Shown here one piece after another: positions 1-9,565 of a stretch of DNA of 39,095 nt. The stretch is taken from the NCBI GenBank assembly GCA_012797695.1, contig JAAZOQ010000187.1, forward strand, positions 1 to 39,095. The letters are read 5' to 3'. The DNA is from Anaerolineaceae bacterium. Its GTDB lineage: Bacteria > Chloroflexota > Anaerolineae > Anaerolineales > Anaerolineaceae. The notes under the pieces were generated by a model. The model was not told where the DNA came from. It saw only the letters and a program-made list of their open reading frames with translations, and did no database searches. The translations under genes were made by a program, and so were the position numbers. The first letter of the stretch is position 1; the number at the start of each line of letters is the position of its first letter.

Positions 1-780
1 ACGGTTAATCAAGCGGGAGACGGCACTGCCTACAACAACAGCATCCGCTTTGACAATCGAAATTACCTGCTTCACGTGCTCCGGTTTGGTCAAGCCAAAG
101 CCCACCAGAACGGGTGTATCGCGTTGGATCGTCTTCTGGACGGCTTTTACCCGTGCCACTGCCTGGGTCAAATACTCGACAGCCACTTCTCCAGTACCGC
201 CAGTTACCCCAGCCGTTGCTGTCATGAACAGGAAGCCGTGAGCGTCTTTAAGAATGTTGGTCAGGAGTTCAAACTCAGACGTGCCCTCTTTGGATAAGCT
301 GATGCCATCGATAAAATTCACGTTCCACATGTTGTTATCACGCATCTTCTTGTGAAAACCAACCGGGTCACCCGCTTTAATGGAGGGATAATCAGGCAGC
401 TCAAAACCATCAACATCCGCTGCCTTGGCCAAAGCGACGAAGTTATCCACACCAATCCCGACCACCGAAGACACGTAACCCATCGGCATGACTGGTAACT
501 GTGGATAGCGTGCGCGAACCAGAGCAGCCAGTTCAAAAGCGCGTTCTGTGTTGATACCGGCTTCCCGATCCGTCAGATGATGCATCTGCATTGGAGCTCC
601 ATCCAGCCACGGAGAAACTCCTGGAATGCACAATTCGATCATATCGACACCACCTTCAACGAAGGCGTCGATAATTTCCATCGAATAGCGGTAGTTGGCA
701 CCACTTTGAGGAAGGTAGCACATCAGTGCGCCCTGGTTCTTTTCTTTCAACTTGCTGAACATCACATCTACACGATTCAT
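1..780 (-). CDS. TrpA-like TIM-barrel protein (paralogue 1), 3' end truncated by window edge
   Basis: Manual translation from ATG at 780: MNRVDVMFSKLKEKNQGALMCYLPQSGANYRYSMEIIDAFVEGGVDMIELCIPGVSPWLDGAPMQ...TATAGVTGG...VLVGFGLTKPEHV...ADAVVVGSAVSRLINR, open to position 1. TrpA motifs E-L-x-I-P...D-G, AGVTG, GFG, GSA present. Not in the ORF track because it has no stop in the window. Confidence 0.85.
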   Translation of the reverse strand, partial: MNRVDVMFSKLKEKNQGALMCYLPQSGANYRYSMEIIDAFVEGGVDMIELCIPGVSPWLDGAPMQMHHLTDREAGINTERAFELAALVRARYPQLPVMPMGYVSSVVGIGVDNFVALAKAADVDGFELPDYPSIKAGDPVGFHKKMRDNNMWNVNFIDGISLSKEGTSEFELLTNILKDAHGFLFMTATAGVTGGTGEVAVEYLTQAVARVKAVQKTIQRDTPVLVGFGLTKPEHVKQVISIVKADAVVVGSAVSRLINR

Positions 781-787
781 CTCACCC

Positions 788-1639
788 TCACAGCCTGGTT
801 GCATCTTTTAGTGACTTCACAAAAGGTTCAACCTTCTCAATGGATTCACCGGCCTGTAATCGTTTGGAAACTGCACTTCCCAGCATGACCCCATCTGCCC
901 CTACCAAACGCAGGGAATCATGTACCTGCTCAGGAGTAGAAATGCCGCAAACAATGATGATCGGGGTAGAAACGCCAAATTTTTCTTCGATCCGACGGAT
1001 ACGCTCGCAAGCCGGAGCCAGTTCATCCGCAGGGAGTTTGTCTTTCGCACCTGAAATTCCACCCGCCTGGGCAATCAGGAACAGGAAACCCGAAGACAGT
1101 TTGATCAGTTTTTCCAGTAAAGCGTATTTAGGAGAACCTTCTGGAGCCGTTGCAACATCCATGGTGATATCCACAATGAAATGGGCACCGTGATCCAGCA
1201 GATCGCGGCCAAATTTTTCCTGGTCATCACCCACCACGTAGGGATAATCCGGTACATCTGCGCCGACGATACCAGCCTTTTGGCAGGATTCAGCGTATTT
1301 ATGAGTCCCATAGCGGAATACCGGCCCCATGAAGTTGATCGTTACCAGCGGGAGATCAGGATGCATTTTGTGCGCCGCTTCCATCAAGCCAAAGGAATCG
1401 GCAGTATGCACTTCATCCCGAATTGCATCCAGCTGATGGATCTGCATATTCTTGCCTTCCATCCACGGATAACGGGTAGGAATAGCGATCTCGACAATAT
1501 CGGAACCCACTCGATTGAACATATCGACCAGTTCGAGCGAGAAGGAATAAGGCGCCTTATCGCCAGGAGACAACGGGATCAGTGCTCCCTCTTTGCGGCT
1601 GCGTAAAGCAGCGAAAACTTCATCCATTTTGTTTTGCAT
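788..1639 (-). CDS. TrpA-like TIM-barrel protein (paralogue 2)
   Basis: ORF 788..1663; likely start MQNKMDEVF at 1639. GSDIVEIAIPTRYPWMEG, AQAGGISGA, VCGISTPEQVHDSLRLVGADGVMLGSAVSKRL. Confidence 0.85.
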   Translation of the reverse strand: MQNKMDEVFAALRSRKEGALIPLSPGDKAPYSFSLELVDMFNRVGSDIVEIAIPTRYPWMEGKNMQIHQLDAIRDEVHTADSFGLMEAAHKMHPDLPLVTINFMGPVFRYGTHKYAESCQKAGIVGADVPDYPYVVGDDQEKFGRDLLDHGAHFIVDITMDVATAPEGSPKYALLEKLIKLSSGFLFLIAQAGGISGAKDKLPADELAPACERIRRIEEKFGVSTPIIIVCGISTPEQVHDSLRLVGADGVMLGSAVSKRLQAGESIEKVEPFVKSLKDATRL

Positions 1640-1641
1640 GG

Positions 1642-2571
1642 TTACTCCTCCACCACCACACAAACAACGCTGGAATCCCCTTTCGCAAATTCATTGATCG
1701 GTGCCACTGTTTCAACTCGCTTGATAGAGCCAGCTTCCCAGGCATGGACGATTTCGGGGCTGAGCACAAATTCCTTTTTGCCAACCGTCGTAACAGCGGT
1801 ATAAGTCCCAAGGTAGCAATCTTCGCGCTGAGAATCCGCTTTGGGTTCATAAGAAGACAATTGCATTCCATTGCCCTTTGCACCAAGCAACCCAGCCAGG
1901 GTTAAACCAGAAACTGCGGGAGCAGCAAAAGCCAACTTCTTGCCGGCAAATTTCTTTTCAGCTGCAGCAATCATTTTCTTGGCAGCCAGAGAAGCGAAGA
2001 AACTGGTGATCGCCGGGAAAGGCGCCGGGCCAGAATGAGTATGAACTGGCATCCACATATACTTCATCGGATTGGCAATGTATTTCTGGAAAGAATACAT
2101 GTCCGGGTCATCGAACAATTCGCGGCACTGAGCGGTATTGACTGCCGCCCCAGAATCCGACAGCAACTTAACCAACGCTTCGTTCGACCCGGTTTTGACA
2201 TCCAGCCAGATGGAAAGAGACAGCCCCAATTTGTGGCAGAAATCAGAGATCAGTTTGGCTTCTTCGGCGTCATAAGCCCCTGCCACCACTTCGCGGGCGG
2301 TTTCCTTGGCCAGCAGAGCATATCCAGCAGCAATCTCGCGGCGAACGGGAGACTGCATTGAGAATACATGCTGCGACTGTGTGGAAGCGAAAGATTCAGC
2401 AGACACTTCTACCTCTGCCAACTCATCCACCTTCTTCGCAAACGAAGGATCCATTACCCACTTGCTGGCACTCGCAGTTAACTCATCGAGCGCAGGGGTC
2501 ATTGGATCCGGCACAAAGAACCCACCCCACTTGCCAAAATAGGATTGCAACACCTTGCTTGATTCAGCCAT
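1642..2571 (-). CDS. TrpB-like protein, probable non-PLP pseudoenzyme
   Basis: Start MAESSKVLQSYFGKWGGFFVPDPMTPALDEL resembles TrpB N-terminus (YFGxFGGxYVPxxLMPALxxLE); ALLAK and HSGPAPFPAI blocks align with TrpB ALLAK and AGPHPYPTI. Start at 2571 preferred over the 2658 ORF-track start. Confidence 0.7.
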   Translation of the reverse strand: MAESSKVLQSYFGKWGGFFVPDPMTPALDELTASASKWVMDPSFAKKVDELAEVEVSAESFASTQSQHVFSMQSPVRREIAAGYALLAKETAREVVAGAYDAEEAKLISDFCHKLGLSLSIWLDVKTGSNEALVKLLSDSGAAVNTAQCRELFDDPDMYSFQKYIANPMKYMWMPVHTHSGPAPFPAITSFFASLAAKKMIAAAEKKFAGKKLAFAAPAVSGLTLAGLLGAKGNGMQLSSYEPKADSQREDCYLGTYTAVTTVGKKEFVLSPEIVHAWEAGSIKRVETVAPINEFAKGDSSVVCVVVEE

Positions 2572-2605
2572 TTCTACTTTTCCTTTCCTTTTCAATCTTG
2601 AGATT

Positions 2606-3088
2606 TTATAAACACTGATTGAGGAAGTCAGCCAATGCCTGCTGATCGTGAATGTCAAGGATTTTTTGCATCAGATCGGGTTTACTTAAAAGGCCCATCA
2701 GCTTTTTCAGCCAGGTTACCTGAAAAGCCGGCTCTTTCATTGCCAGCATGAAAACGATACGGACCTCGAGGATTTCATCCGGGTCGGCCATGTTGTGAAA
2801 TTTGACCGGCTCAGGGAGCACACACACCACCATTGCGGAACGCAGCACATAAGCAGCATCGGTATGCGGAATCGCCGCAGCAATCTCGCCAATCGGTAAT
2901 CCAGTTGGATACTCTTTTTCGCGTTTTAGAATTGCCTCAATGAAGCCTGTTTTCACCCAGCCACGATCGACCAGTTGCTGCCCCATCGTGCGAATTAATT
3001 CTTCGTTGGAATTTACCTTCAGGTCCAAAAACATCAGGTCTGATTCGATAACCGGATTATTTGAGTTTGCAATGTTATTCGGCGTCAT
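2606..3088 (-). CDS. PTS EIIA protein (fructose/galactitol-type EIIA_2 fold)
   Basis: VKTGFIEAILKREKEYPTGLPIGEIAAAIPHTDAAYVLRSAMVV: EIIA_2 active-site His in IPHTD; start MTPNN at 3088 lies 8 nt after the stop of the upstream regulator. Confidence 0.85.
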   Translation of the reverse strand: MTPNNIANSNNPVIESDLMFLDLKVNSNEELIRTMGQQLVDRGWVKTGFIEAILKREKEYPTGLPIGEIAAAIPHTDAAYVLRSAMVVCVLPEPVKFHNMADPDEILEVRIVFMLAMKEPAFQVTWLKKLMGLLSKPDLMQKILDIHDQQALADFLNQCL

Positions 3089-3095
3089 TTCCACA

Positions 3096-4655
3096 CTAAT
3101 TTCTCCCGGAGTAAAATTCAAATTCCTGTTTGATCTTCTTAACATCTTTCTCGGTCAACAAAGGATTGACCGTGATCGATTTGATGTTGCGAGCACTTAC
3201 TTGTGCTGAACTGATGATGGCATCCACCTCGTTCGGATCTACGTTGTTGATGTCGCGCAGCGAGATCACTTCTTTGATCTCGATCTCAGGCAACTCCACG
3301 CGCAGCCGCGATACCAGCATCCAGACTGTTACCCCGCCGCTGGGGCAAGCCACCACTACCCGAGGTACGGAAACCTTTTTCTTTACGTTCTTATTCAATT
3401 CAAGCGCCAGGGCCACGTACATGGTAATGTAGGCAATTTCATCCATTGGCAGCGGCGGACCCGCCTCATCCCACACTTCATCAATCGCCTTAGAAGTCGC
3501 CTGCCACAACAAGGGATAAGCCTTGCGGGTTTCTTCAGTGAGATTATTTTGGATAGGCAAGTCGAATTTCATGCGGATGACCACCCGCGAAAGATGGTCC
3601 GCCAGTTGCGAGACCACCATCGAATTGGTCAAATCAGAACCCAGATAGTCGCCAATTTTTTTGAACAGTTCAAGAGCAAGCTGTCGGGTCTTTTCTTGAG
3701 GATTGATGACGCTCTGAGTTTCATCAAGGTTGGTAAATGTGCCGCGAGCCGTCATCACTTCCAAAGTGAACTGAGCCAGTTCAGGTTCAGAAAAATGAAT
3801 GCTTTTTTTCTCAAGCAGGCGGCAGATAATATCCTGCACCACCTTATATTCAGGGCGAGTCGAAAGATAATGAATTCGTTCATCTGAAATTTGAATGAAG
3901 TGTTTTTCTTTGATACGTTGATTGGCAATGACCCAATACAGCGTCAGGGTCAAATGATCGCCATCCGCAAACTTGGCATTCAGTTCATTTTCGATCAATG
4001 AAATGAAATTCCAGCCATCATTCAAGCCCCATTCCATCATGCGCGAAAGAATGTAATCAGAAGCCTGCGGCAGGTCATACCGGGGCTCTCCATCGCCCTT
4101 CACCTCCCACAATGCCAGCTTGATCAATTCCGCCTCGAGATCTGATTCATAGAACAACGAGATCAAAGCGTGGCGAATATCATTTTCGCGGCCTTGAATC
4201 ACCACTCCGACTCGCGGGCGCCGTGAAAGAAAGATGTCTCGCTGGTTCAGCCAGTCTTCCACGCGATTCAGATCGTGAGTCATGGTCGACTTGGAAATTT
4301 GCAAACGGTAACGGATCTGACTTTCAGAAAACTGGTCAACCTGGCTAAGCAGATCAAAAAGGATCAACCGCTGTCGATCCTTTAATGTGTATAGTGTCTC
4401 TTTTTGAAAAGACTGGAATGCAGCAACAATCTGCTGTTTGGCCTCTGCCGGACAAACCAGCAACAGCCCAAATTTGGGTTTGCAATCAATTTCGACCTGA
4501 TAACTCTTGAGCCAGCTATTGATTGCCGGAATATTCTGTCGAATCACCCGCGCGGAAACCCCAATGGAATTACCAATCACTTCCGCCGAAACTGGGCTGG
4601 ATGCGTCGAGCAGATATTGGAGGATTGCCAATTGTCTCGAGTTAAGTATGTCCAT
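3096..4655 (-). CDS. BglG/MtlR-type transcriptional regulator (HTH, PRD, EIIB-like domain)
   Basis: MDILNSRQLAILQYLLDASSPVSAEVIGNSIGVSARVIRQNI N-terminal HTH, PRD-like central region, C-terminal EIIB-like VVVACPSGGVTVWMLVSRL with Cys. Confidence 0.8.
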   Translation of the reverse strand: MDILNSRQLAILQYLLDASSPVSAEVIGNSIGVSARVIRQNIPAINSWLKSYQVEIDCKPKFGLLLVCPAEAKQQIVAAFQSFQKETLYTLKDRQRLILFDLLSQVDQFSESQIRYRLQISKSTMTHDLNRVEDWLNQRDIFLSRRPRVGVVIQGRENDIRHALISLFYESDLEAELIKLALWEVKGDGEPRYDLPQASDYILSRMMEWGLNDGWNFISLIENELNAKFADGDHLTLTLYWVIANQRIKEKHFIQISDERIHYLSTRPEYKVVQDIICRLLEKKSIHFSEPELAQFTLEVMTARGTFTNLDETQSVINPQEKTRQLALELFKKIGDYLGSDLTNSMVVSQLADHLSRVVIRMKFDLPIQNNLTEETRKAYPLLWQATSKAIDEVWDEAGPPLPMDEIAYITMYVALALELNKNVKKKVSVPRVVVACPSGGVTVWMLVSRLRVELPEIEIKEVISLRDINNVDPNEVDAIISSAQVSARNIKSITVNPLLTEKDVKKIKQEFEFYSGRN

Positions 4656-4856
4656 GAGTCTTCTCACTTTCATTATAGAAATTAGATTTACTGGTGCTAA
4701 TTGCTCCAGGCTAGCTTTGTAACAATCAGCAAAGGGCATTCTTACAATTTATGCTTTTGAGTACAAATTAGGGAACGTTTATCATTTAAACGTCTTATTT
4801 GATTGTAAATTGTTTTTCTTCACAAAAAAACGGGGGAATGAGAAAAAAGCGCTGAT

Positions 4857-4885
4857 TTGACACAAGTTTTTTCTTCAGGTAGACT
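4857..4885 (+). promoter_or_regulatory. sigma70-type promoter TTGACA-17 bp-TAGACT
   Basis: TTGACA at 4857-4862, TAGACT at 4880-4885, 17-bp spacer, upstream of the 4959 start. Confidence 0.65.
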
Positions 4886-4958
4886 GGTAGAAACAACAAT
4901 GACCATTCTTATCCGAAATAGATTACTGCCTTTCAGGAGGTTATACCGGAGAAAATAG

Positions 4959-6752
4959 ATGCAAAAACAAAAAACTGATTATCTAAGCATTCTTGAAAAC
5001 CAAATTAATATTTCGCGTGTTCCCTTTAGTGACCGTGGCTCTCGTTTACTGCTGATGCAGTATCCCCAAAAAAGTAGTCTCTACATCAAGCTCGCAGAAA
5101 GGCTTACCCAGCTTGACGCGAACAATGAGGCTTACTTGAAAAGATCTCCTTTTATTCACAATCTTGAATTGATCGCTCAGGATAGCCAGCCGCTAGAATT
5201 TTCTATCACGACTCGCCCGGATATTTTGAAACTGCATACTCGCATCGGAGATTACGAGATCGTTTTTCTGGATCAGCAGACAATCGCGCTGGGTTTGCCC
5301 TCCAATCAAACCTGCGGCATTCGTTTCCGCGCTTTTCCCCAATACTGGCACAATACAGAACACGGGGGAAAATTTCTCTCGATCCGCAACCTTTCCTACA
5401 ACACTACCGGAACCATTGTCTCGAACCAGATTACCCCAGTCGAAGGCGGCTATGAGGTTGAATTTCTTATAAACAGTGGCGAAGACTGCACGCTTGCCAT
5501 TGATATCTACCCGGCTGAACGCAGCGCAAGCTCTTTGCAGCCCTTCTCAGTGTTACGCAGCGAAGCAGAACAACGATGGCGTTCCTGGTTTGAACGTGTT
5601 CCCAAAGTAAAAGAAAAATATGTCCGCAAATATGCTTATGCCTGGTGGGTAATGGCCAATAACCTGGTCAGCCCACAGGGAAAACTGATCTATGAAGCGA
5701 TGACCCCATCGAAACTGGGATATGTCGGATTGTGGCTCTGGGATAGCGCTTTGCACGCACTCGCCTATCGCTACGTTGATCCAGTTCTGGCTCGCAATCA
5801 AATTCGTTCCATGTTAGCTCACCAATTGCCCAATGGCATGGTCCCGGATGCTGTTTTCGATGACGGAATTGTTTCCACCATCGACCATCCCATATTTGGG
5901 GAAGTCACCAAACCCCCAATCCTAGCATGGGCAGCCATTAAACTGCACGAAGCTCACCCCGATCTCACTTTTCTCTCAGAAATTTACGTACCTCTGGTAC
6001 GTTTGAATGCCTGGTGGCTTTCAATGAATGACGATGATGGTGATGGGCTGGCACAATATAACCATCCTTATTCCTCTGGTCTCGACAACAGCCCACTGTG
6101 GGATGAGGGAATGCCGGTCGAGTCACCTGATTTGAATACCTATCTTTGTATCCAAATGACCTCTCTGGCACAAATTGCAGAGGCACTAAATATGACCGAC
6201 GAGGCTGCTATGTGGCGCCGCCGCGCCACAGCGCTGGCTGCTCAAATGATCAAACATTTTTGGGATGCTGAAGCCGGTTATTTTTGGGTACTGAAAGAAC
6301 ATCAACCCATCAAAACCATTACCCCCTTCAATCTCTATCCACTCTGGACAGGTCAATTACCAGCCGAGGTCAGCCAAAGGCTGCTCGAACATTTGAGAGA
6401 CCCCAAACTGTTCTGGGGAAAGTTCATGCTGCCCACCGTGGCCAAAAACGATCCGCACTATGACCCTGAGTCAATGTGGCGCGGCCCCATTTGGGCAAAC
6501 ATCAATTATTTTTTTATCGAGGCGCTGCAAAATCTAGGCGAAAACCAGATGGCCAATGAATTGCGTGAACGTACACTCGAGTTGATTCAATCGCAAGAAG
6601 ATATGTACGAGTATTACAACTCACAAACAGGAAAACCACCAGCCAGTGCTGTAAATCTCTTCGGCTGGACGGCAGCAATTTTCATCGATCTGGCCGTACA
6701 AGCCAGTCGGAAACACATTAGCCCGAAGAAAGTCGAGAATCATGAAGAATGA
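4959..6752 (+). CDS. GH63-like (alpha/alpha)6 glycoside hydrolase (trehalase/glucosylglycerate hydrolase-like)
   Basis: YVGLWLWDSALHALAYRYVDP, NPYSSGLDNSPLWDEG-like segment (HPYSSGLDNSPLWDEG), MWRGPIWANINYFFIEAL; AGGAGG upstream. Confidence 0.75.
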   Translation: MQKQKTDYLSILENQINISRVPFSDRGSRLLLMQYPQKSSLYIKLAERLTQLDANNEAYLKRSPFIHNLELIAQDSQPLEFSITTRPDILKLHTRIGDYEIVFLDQQTIALGLPSNQTCGIRFRAFPQYWHNTEHGGKFLSIRNLSYNTTGTIVSNQITPVEGGYEVEFLINSGEDCTLAIDIYPAERSASSLQPFSVLRSEAEQRWRSWFERVPKVKEKYVRKYAYAWWVMANNLVSPQGKLIYEAMTPSKLGYVGLWLWDSALHALAYRYVDPVLARNQIRSMLAHQLPNGMVPDAVFDDGIVSTIDHPIFGEVTKPPILAWAAIKLHEAHPDLTFLSEIYVPLVRLNAWWLSMNDDDGDGLAQYNHPYSSGLDNSPLWDEGMPVESPDLNTYLCIQMTSLAQIAEALNMTDEAAMWRRRATALAAQMIKHFWDAEAGYFWVLKEHQPIKTITPFNLYPLWTGQLPAEVSQRLLEHLRDPKLFWGKFMLPTVAKNDPHYDPESMWRGPIWANINYFFIEALQNLGENQMANELRERTLELIQSQEDMYEYYNSQTGKPPASAVNLFGWTAAIFIDLAVQASRKHISPKKVENHEE

Positions 6753-8280
6753 AAATGAAAAGGAACAAAATACCGATCAACCTTGTGGTGTAACAGACCC
6801 GCCGGCTTTACTCAATGGGCGGCCGCTAACGATTGTCTCCAATCGCGGGCCCATTGGCTTTTCTTGTAGCGAAGAGGGTGAATTACAGATTCAACGCAGC
6901 AGTGGGGGGTTGGTCACCGCGCTGCTTGGACTGGCGCAAAATATCAATGTGACCTGGATCGCCTCCGCGATCAACGATCTGGAAAATGAATACGGCCACG
7001 GTCAATACAGCTTAAATGAAAATGGCCGCGCCATCAACCTGGAACTGGTTCCCCTGGAGCCAGATGTTTATGAGGGATTTTATAACGTTATTTCTAATCC
7101 TTTACTCTGGTTTCTCCAACACTCGATGTGGGATGTGGTGAATAGCCCAACCATCACCCGTGCCACCTGGCAGGCCTGGCAGAATGGATATGTGGTAGCC
7201 AATCAAAGATTTGCTGAAGCAGTCGCTCACAACGTGCGTTCCACCCCAGGACGTTCAATCGTGATGGTACAAGATTATCATCTGTATCTGTTACCCAGAA
7301 TGCTGCGAAAAATTCTCCATCTTAACCGGAAGAATGATCAATTGTCCCTGACCCACTTTGTTCACATTCCCTGGCCGGGAGCCGAAGAATTGCGCATTCT
7401 TCCTCCAGAAATGCGGCTATCCATTTTAGAGGGGATGACCGCAGTCGATGTACTGGGGTTCCAGACCTACGAAGATAGTATTAACTTTCTACAAGCCGTA
7501 ATTGCCAATTTACCCGGGGCCTCAGTAAGCTATAAAAATCGACGCATCTGGTATCGTAACCGCGCCACAATTGTGCGAGATTTTCCCATTTCTATTGATG
7601 TGGCTGCTCTGAAAGAGCGCGCCCTTACAGAAGAAGTAAAGCAACAAAGAGAAGCTCTCGAACAAAGTACCCAAGAAATGCAAGTGATCCTGCGCGTGGA
7701 TCGTACCGAGCCCAGTAAGAATATTGTGCGCGGGTTTGAAGCTCTCGCAGAAATGCTGGAAACTTATCCTGAACATATTGGGAAAGTAAAGTTCATTGCT
7801 CTTCTCGTCCCTTCGCGTCTGGATGTCGATGAATATCGGGATTACCACGATAAATTAATGGCCGCAGCCGGATGGGTAAATTCCAAATTCGGTACCAGCG
7901 ATTGGGAGCCCATTCGCATCATCCTGGGGGATAACTATGACCGTGCCATTGCCGGGCTGCAGCTCTACGACGTATTACTGGTCAACTCCATTGCAGATGG
8001 CATGAATCTGGTGGCGAAAGAAGGTCCCATCGTCAATCAAAAGAATGGCGTGCTGGTACTCTCAGAGCGAACCGGGGTGTCTCAGCAACTAAGTGAAGGG
8101 GCACTGACTATTTCGCCCTGTGATATCGTCGATACTGCCAACGCATTACACCAAGCGTTGGTCATGCCCGAAGAAGACCGGGCACGCCGAGCTCGAATTT
8201 TACGAACTCAGGTCGAACAGAACGATATCAATGCCTGGTTCTGTGATCAAATCAATGAAATTACTCGACTCGGGTATTAA
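6742..8280 (+). CDS. OtsA-like GT20 glycosyltransferase (trehalose-6-phosphate synthase family)
   Basis: TIVSNRGPIGF, RSSGGLVTALLGL, VQDYHLYLLPRMLR, HIPWPGAEELRILP, DGMNLVAKEGPIVN; overlaps the preceding gene by 11 nt. Confidence 0.85.
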   Translation: MKNENEKEQNTDQPCGVTDPPALLNGRPLTIVSNRGPIGFSCSEEGELQIQRSSGGLVTALLGLAQNINVTWIASAINDLENEYGHGQYSLNENGRAINLELVPLEPDVYEGFYNVISNPLLWFLQHSMWDVVNSPTITRATWQAWQNGYVVANQRFAEAVAHNVRSTPGRSIVMVQDYHLYLLPRMLRKILHLNRKNDQLSLTHFVHIPWPGAEELRILPPEMRLSILEGMTAVDVLGFQTYEDSINFLQAVIANLPGASVSYKNRRIWYRNRATIVRDFPISIDVAALKERALTEEVKQQREALEQSTQEMQVILRVDRTEPSKNIVRGFEALAEMLETYPEHIGKVKFIALLVPSRLDVDEYRDYHDKLMAAAGWVNSKFGTSDWEPIRIILGDNYDRAIAGLQLYDVLLVNSIADGMNLVAKEGPIVNQKNGVLVLSERTGVSQQLSEGALTISPCDIVDTANALHQALVMPEEDRARRARILRTQVEQNDINAWFCDQINEITRLGY

Positions 8281-8329
8281 TCAATTTTAACTCTCAAGAC
8301 TTTCAGGAGAGCAAATAGAAAGAATTCTG

Positions 8330-9562
8330 ATGAAAACAGCCTTTCTCCATTATTCCGTTCCCCCAGTAATCGGGGGAGTGGAATCGGTCATCAAAGCGCA
8401 AGTAAACCAGTTCATTCAGGCGAAACTGCCCGTTAAAGTCATCACTGGACAGGGAGCCGCCAGCAGTCTGCCAACCAAAGCAGAATTCGTACAGATCGAC
8501 CTTCTCAGTTCTCAGCAGCCTGAAATTGCTGCCGTTACCGCACAATTAAATGATGGCATTCTGCCTGCCACCTTTGAAGATCTGGTGAATCAAATTCAGG
8601 TTCAACTGCGTCCAGTACTAGAAGACGTTCACACCGTAATCATCCACAATGTGCTTACCAAACATTTCAATCTGCCTTTGACAGCAGCTTTGTGCCGAAT
8701 GATCACCAGCGGAGAAATCAAAAATGCTCTTGCCTGGTGCCATGACCTTTCCTGGACCAGCGCCCATTCCCAAAACAAAGTCTATCCAAAGTACCCATGG
8801 ACACTGCTGAAACAACCGCTTAAAAACACAACCTACATCGCCATTTCAGAAAAAAGGCAACAAGAAATTGCCAGCAGCTTTGGATTACCCTTGAAAAATA
8901 TCCCGGTAATCCACAACGGGGTCAATCCCCAAACTTTATTTGGGTTATCCACAGAAGTGATAGAGCTAATCAGTCGGCTGGAACTCTTTAGCGCCGATCT
9001 ATTGATGCTGATGCCCGTGCGCGTGACGCAGGCCAAGAATATCGAACTGGCTCTTTCATTGACAAAAGCACTATGCAAACAAGGGTGTCGAGTAAAAACA
9101 ATCGTGACCGGTCCACCAGATCCCCACGATGCCCGAAGCATGGAGTATTATGCCAAATTGCTGGTGTTACGCAAAAAGCTTAATCTGGAAAAACATTTCT
9201 ACTTCATTTACGGTTCCGGGCAAGATCGTCAAACAGGATACGTGATTAACCAGAACATGGTCGCGCAGCTCTATCGAATTGCCGACGTTCTATTCATGCC
9301 CTCTCATCGCGAAGGATTTGGCATGCCCATTTTGGAAGCCGGGTTACTGGGAAAGCCGATCATTGCAACCAATGTTCCTGCTATCCAAGATTTGCATCTG
9401 AAAGAACCCCTGCTCTTTGAACCAAATAGTGTACCAGAACAACTTGCAATTACGATCTTAAACTGGCTGAAAGAAAAGCCTGAGATCCAATTACGCAAAA
9501 AGATGCGTCAGGAATTCACCTGGCAATCTATCTTCGACAAAGAAATCCGCCCATTACTATAG
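8330..9562 (+). CDS. GT4-family glycosyltransferase
   Basis: PPVIGGVESVI N-terminus, IPVIHNGVNPQTLFG, MPVRVTQAKNIELAL, FMPSHREGFGMPILEAGLLGKPIIATNVPAIQDL. Confidence 0.85.
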   Translation: MKTAFLHYSVPPVIGGVESVIKAQVNQFIQAKLPVKVITGQGAASSLPTKAEFVQIDLLSSQQPEIAAVTAQLNDGILPATFEDLVNQIQVQLRPVLEDVHTVIIHNVLTKHFNLPLTAALCRMITSGEIKNALAWCHDLSWTSAHSQNKVYPKYPWTLLKQPLKNTTYIAISEKRQQEIASSFGLPLKNIPVIHNGVNPQTLFGLSTEVIELISRLELFSADLLMLMPVRVTQAKNIELALSLTKALCKQGCRVKTIVTGPPDPHDARSMEYYAKLLVLRKKLNLEKHFYFIYGSGQDRQTGYVINQNMVAQLYRIADVLFMPSHREGFGMPILEAGLLGKPIIATNVPAIQDLHLKEPLLFEPNSVPEQLAITILNWLKEKPEIQLRKKMRQEFTWQSIFDKEIRPLL

Positions 9563-9565
9563 ATC

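Noticed and set aside
1-2571. Canonical tryptophan biosynthesis operon
   Set aside because: Two divergent TrpA copies, TrpB lacks the PLP lysine and glycine loop, neighbours are PTS genes.
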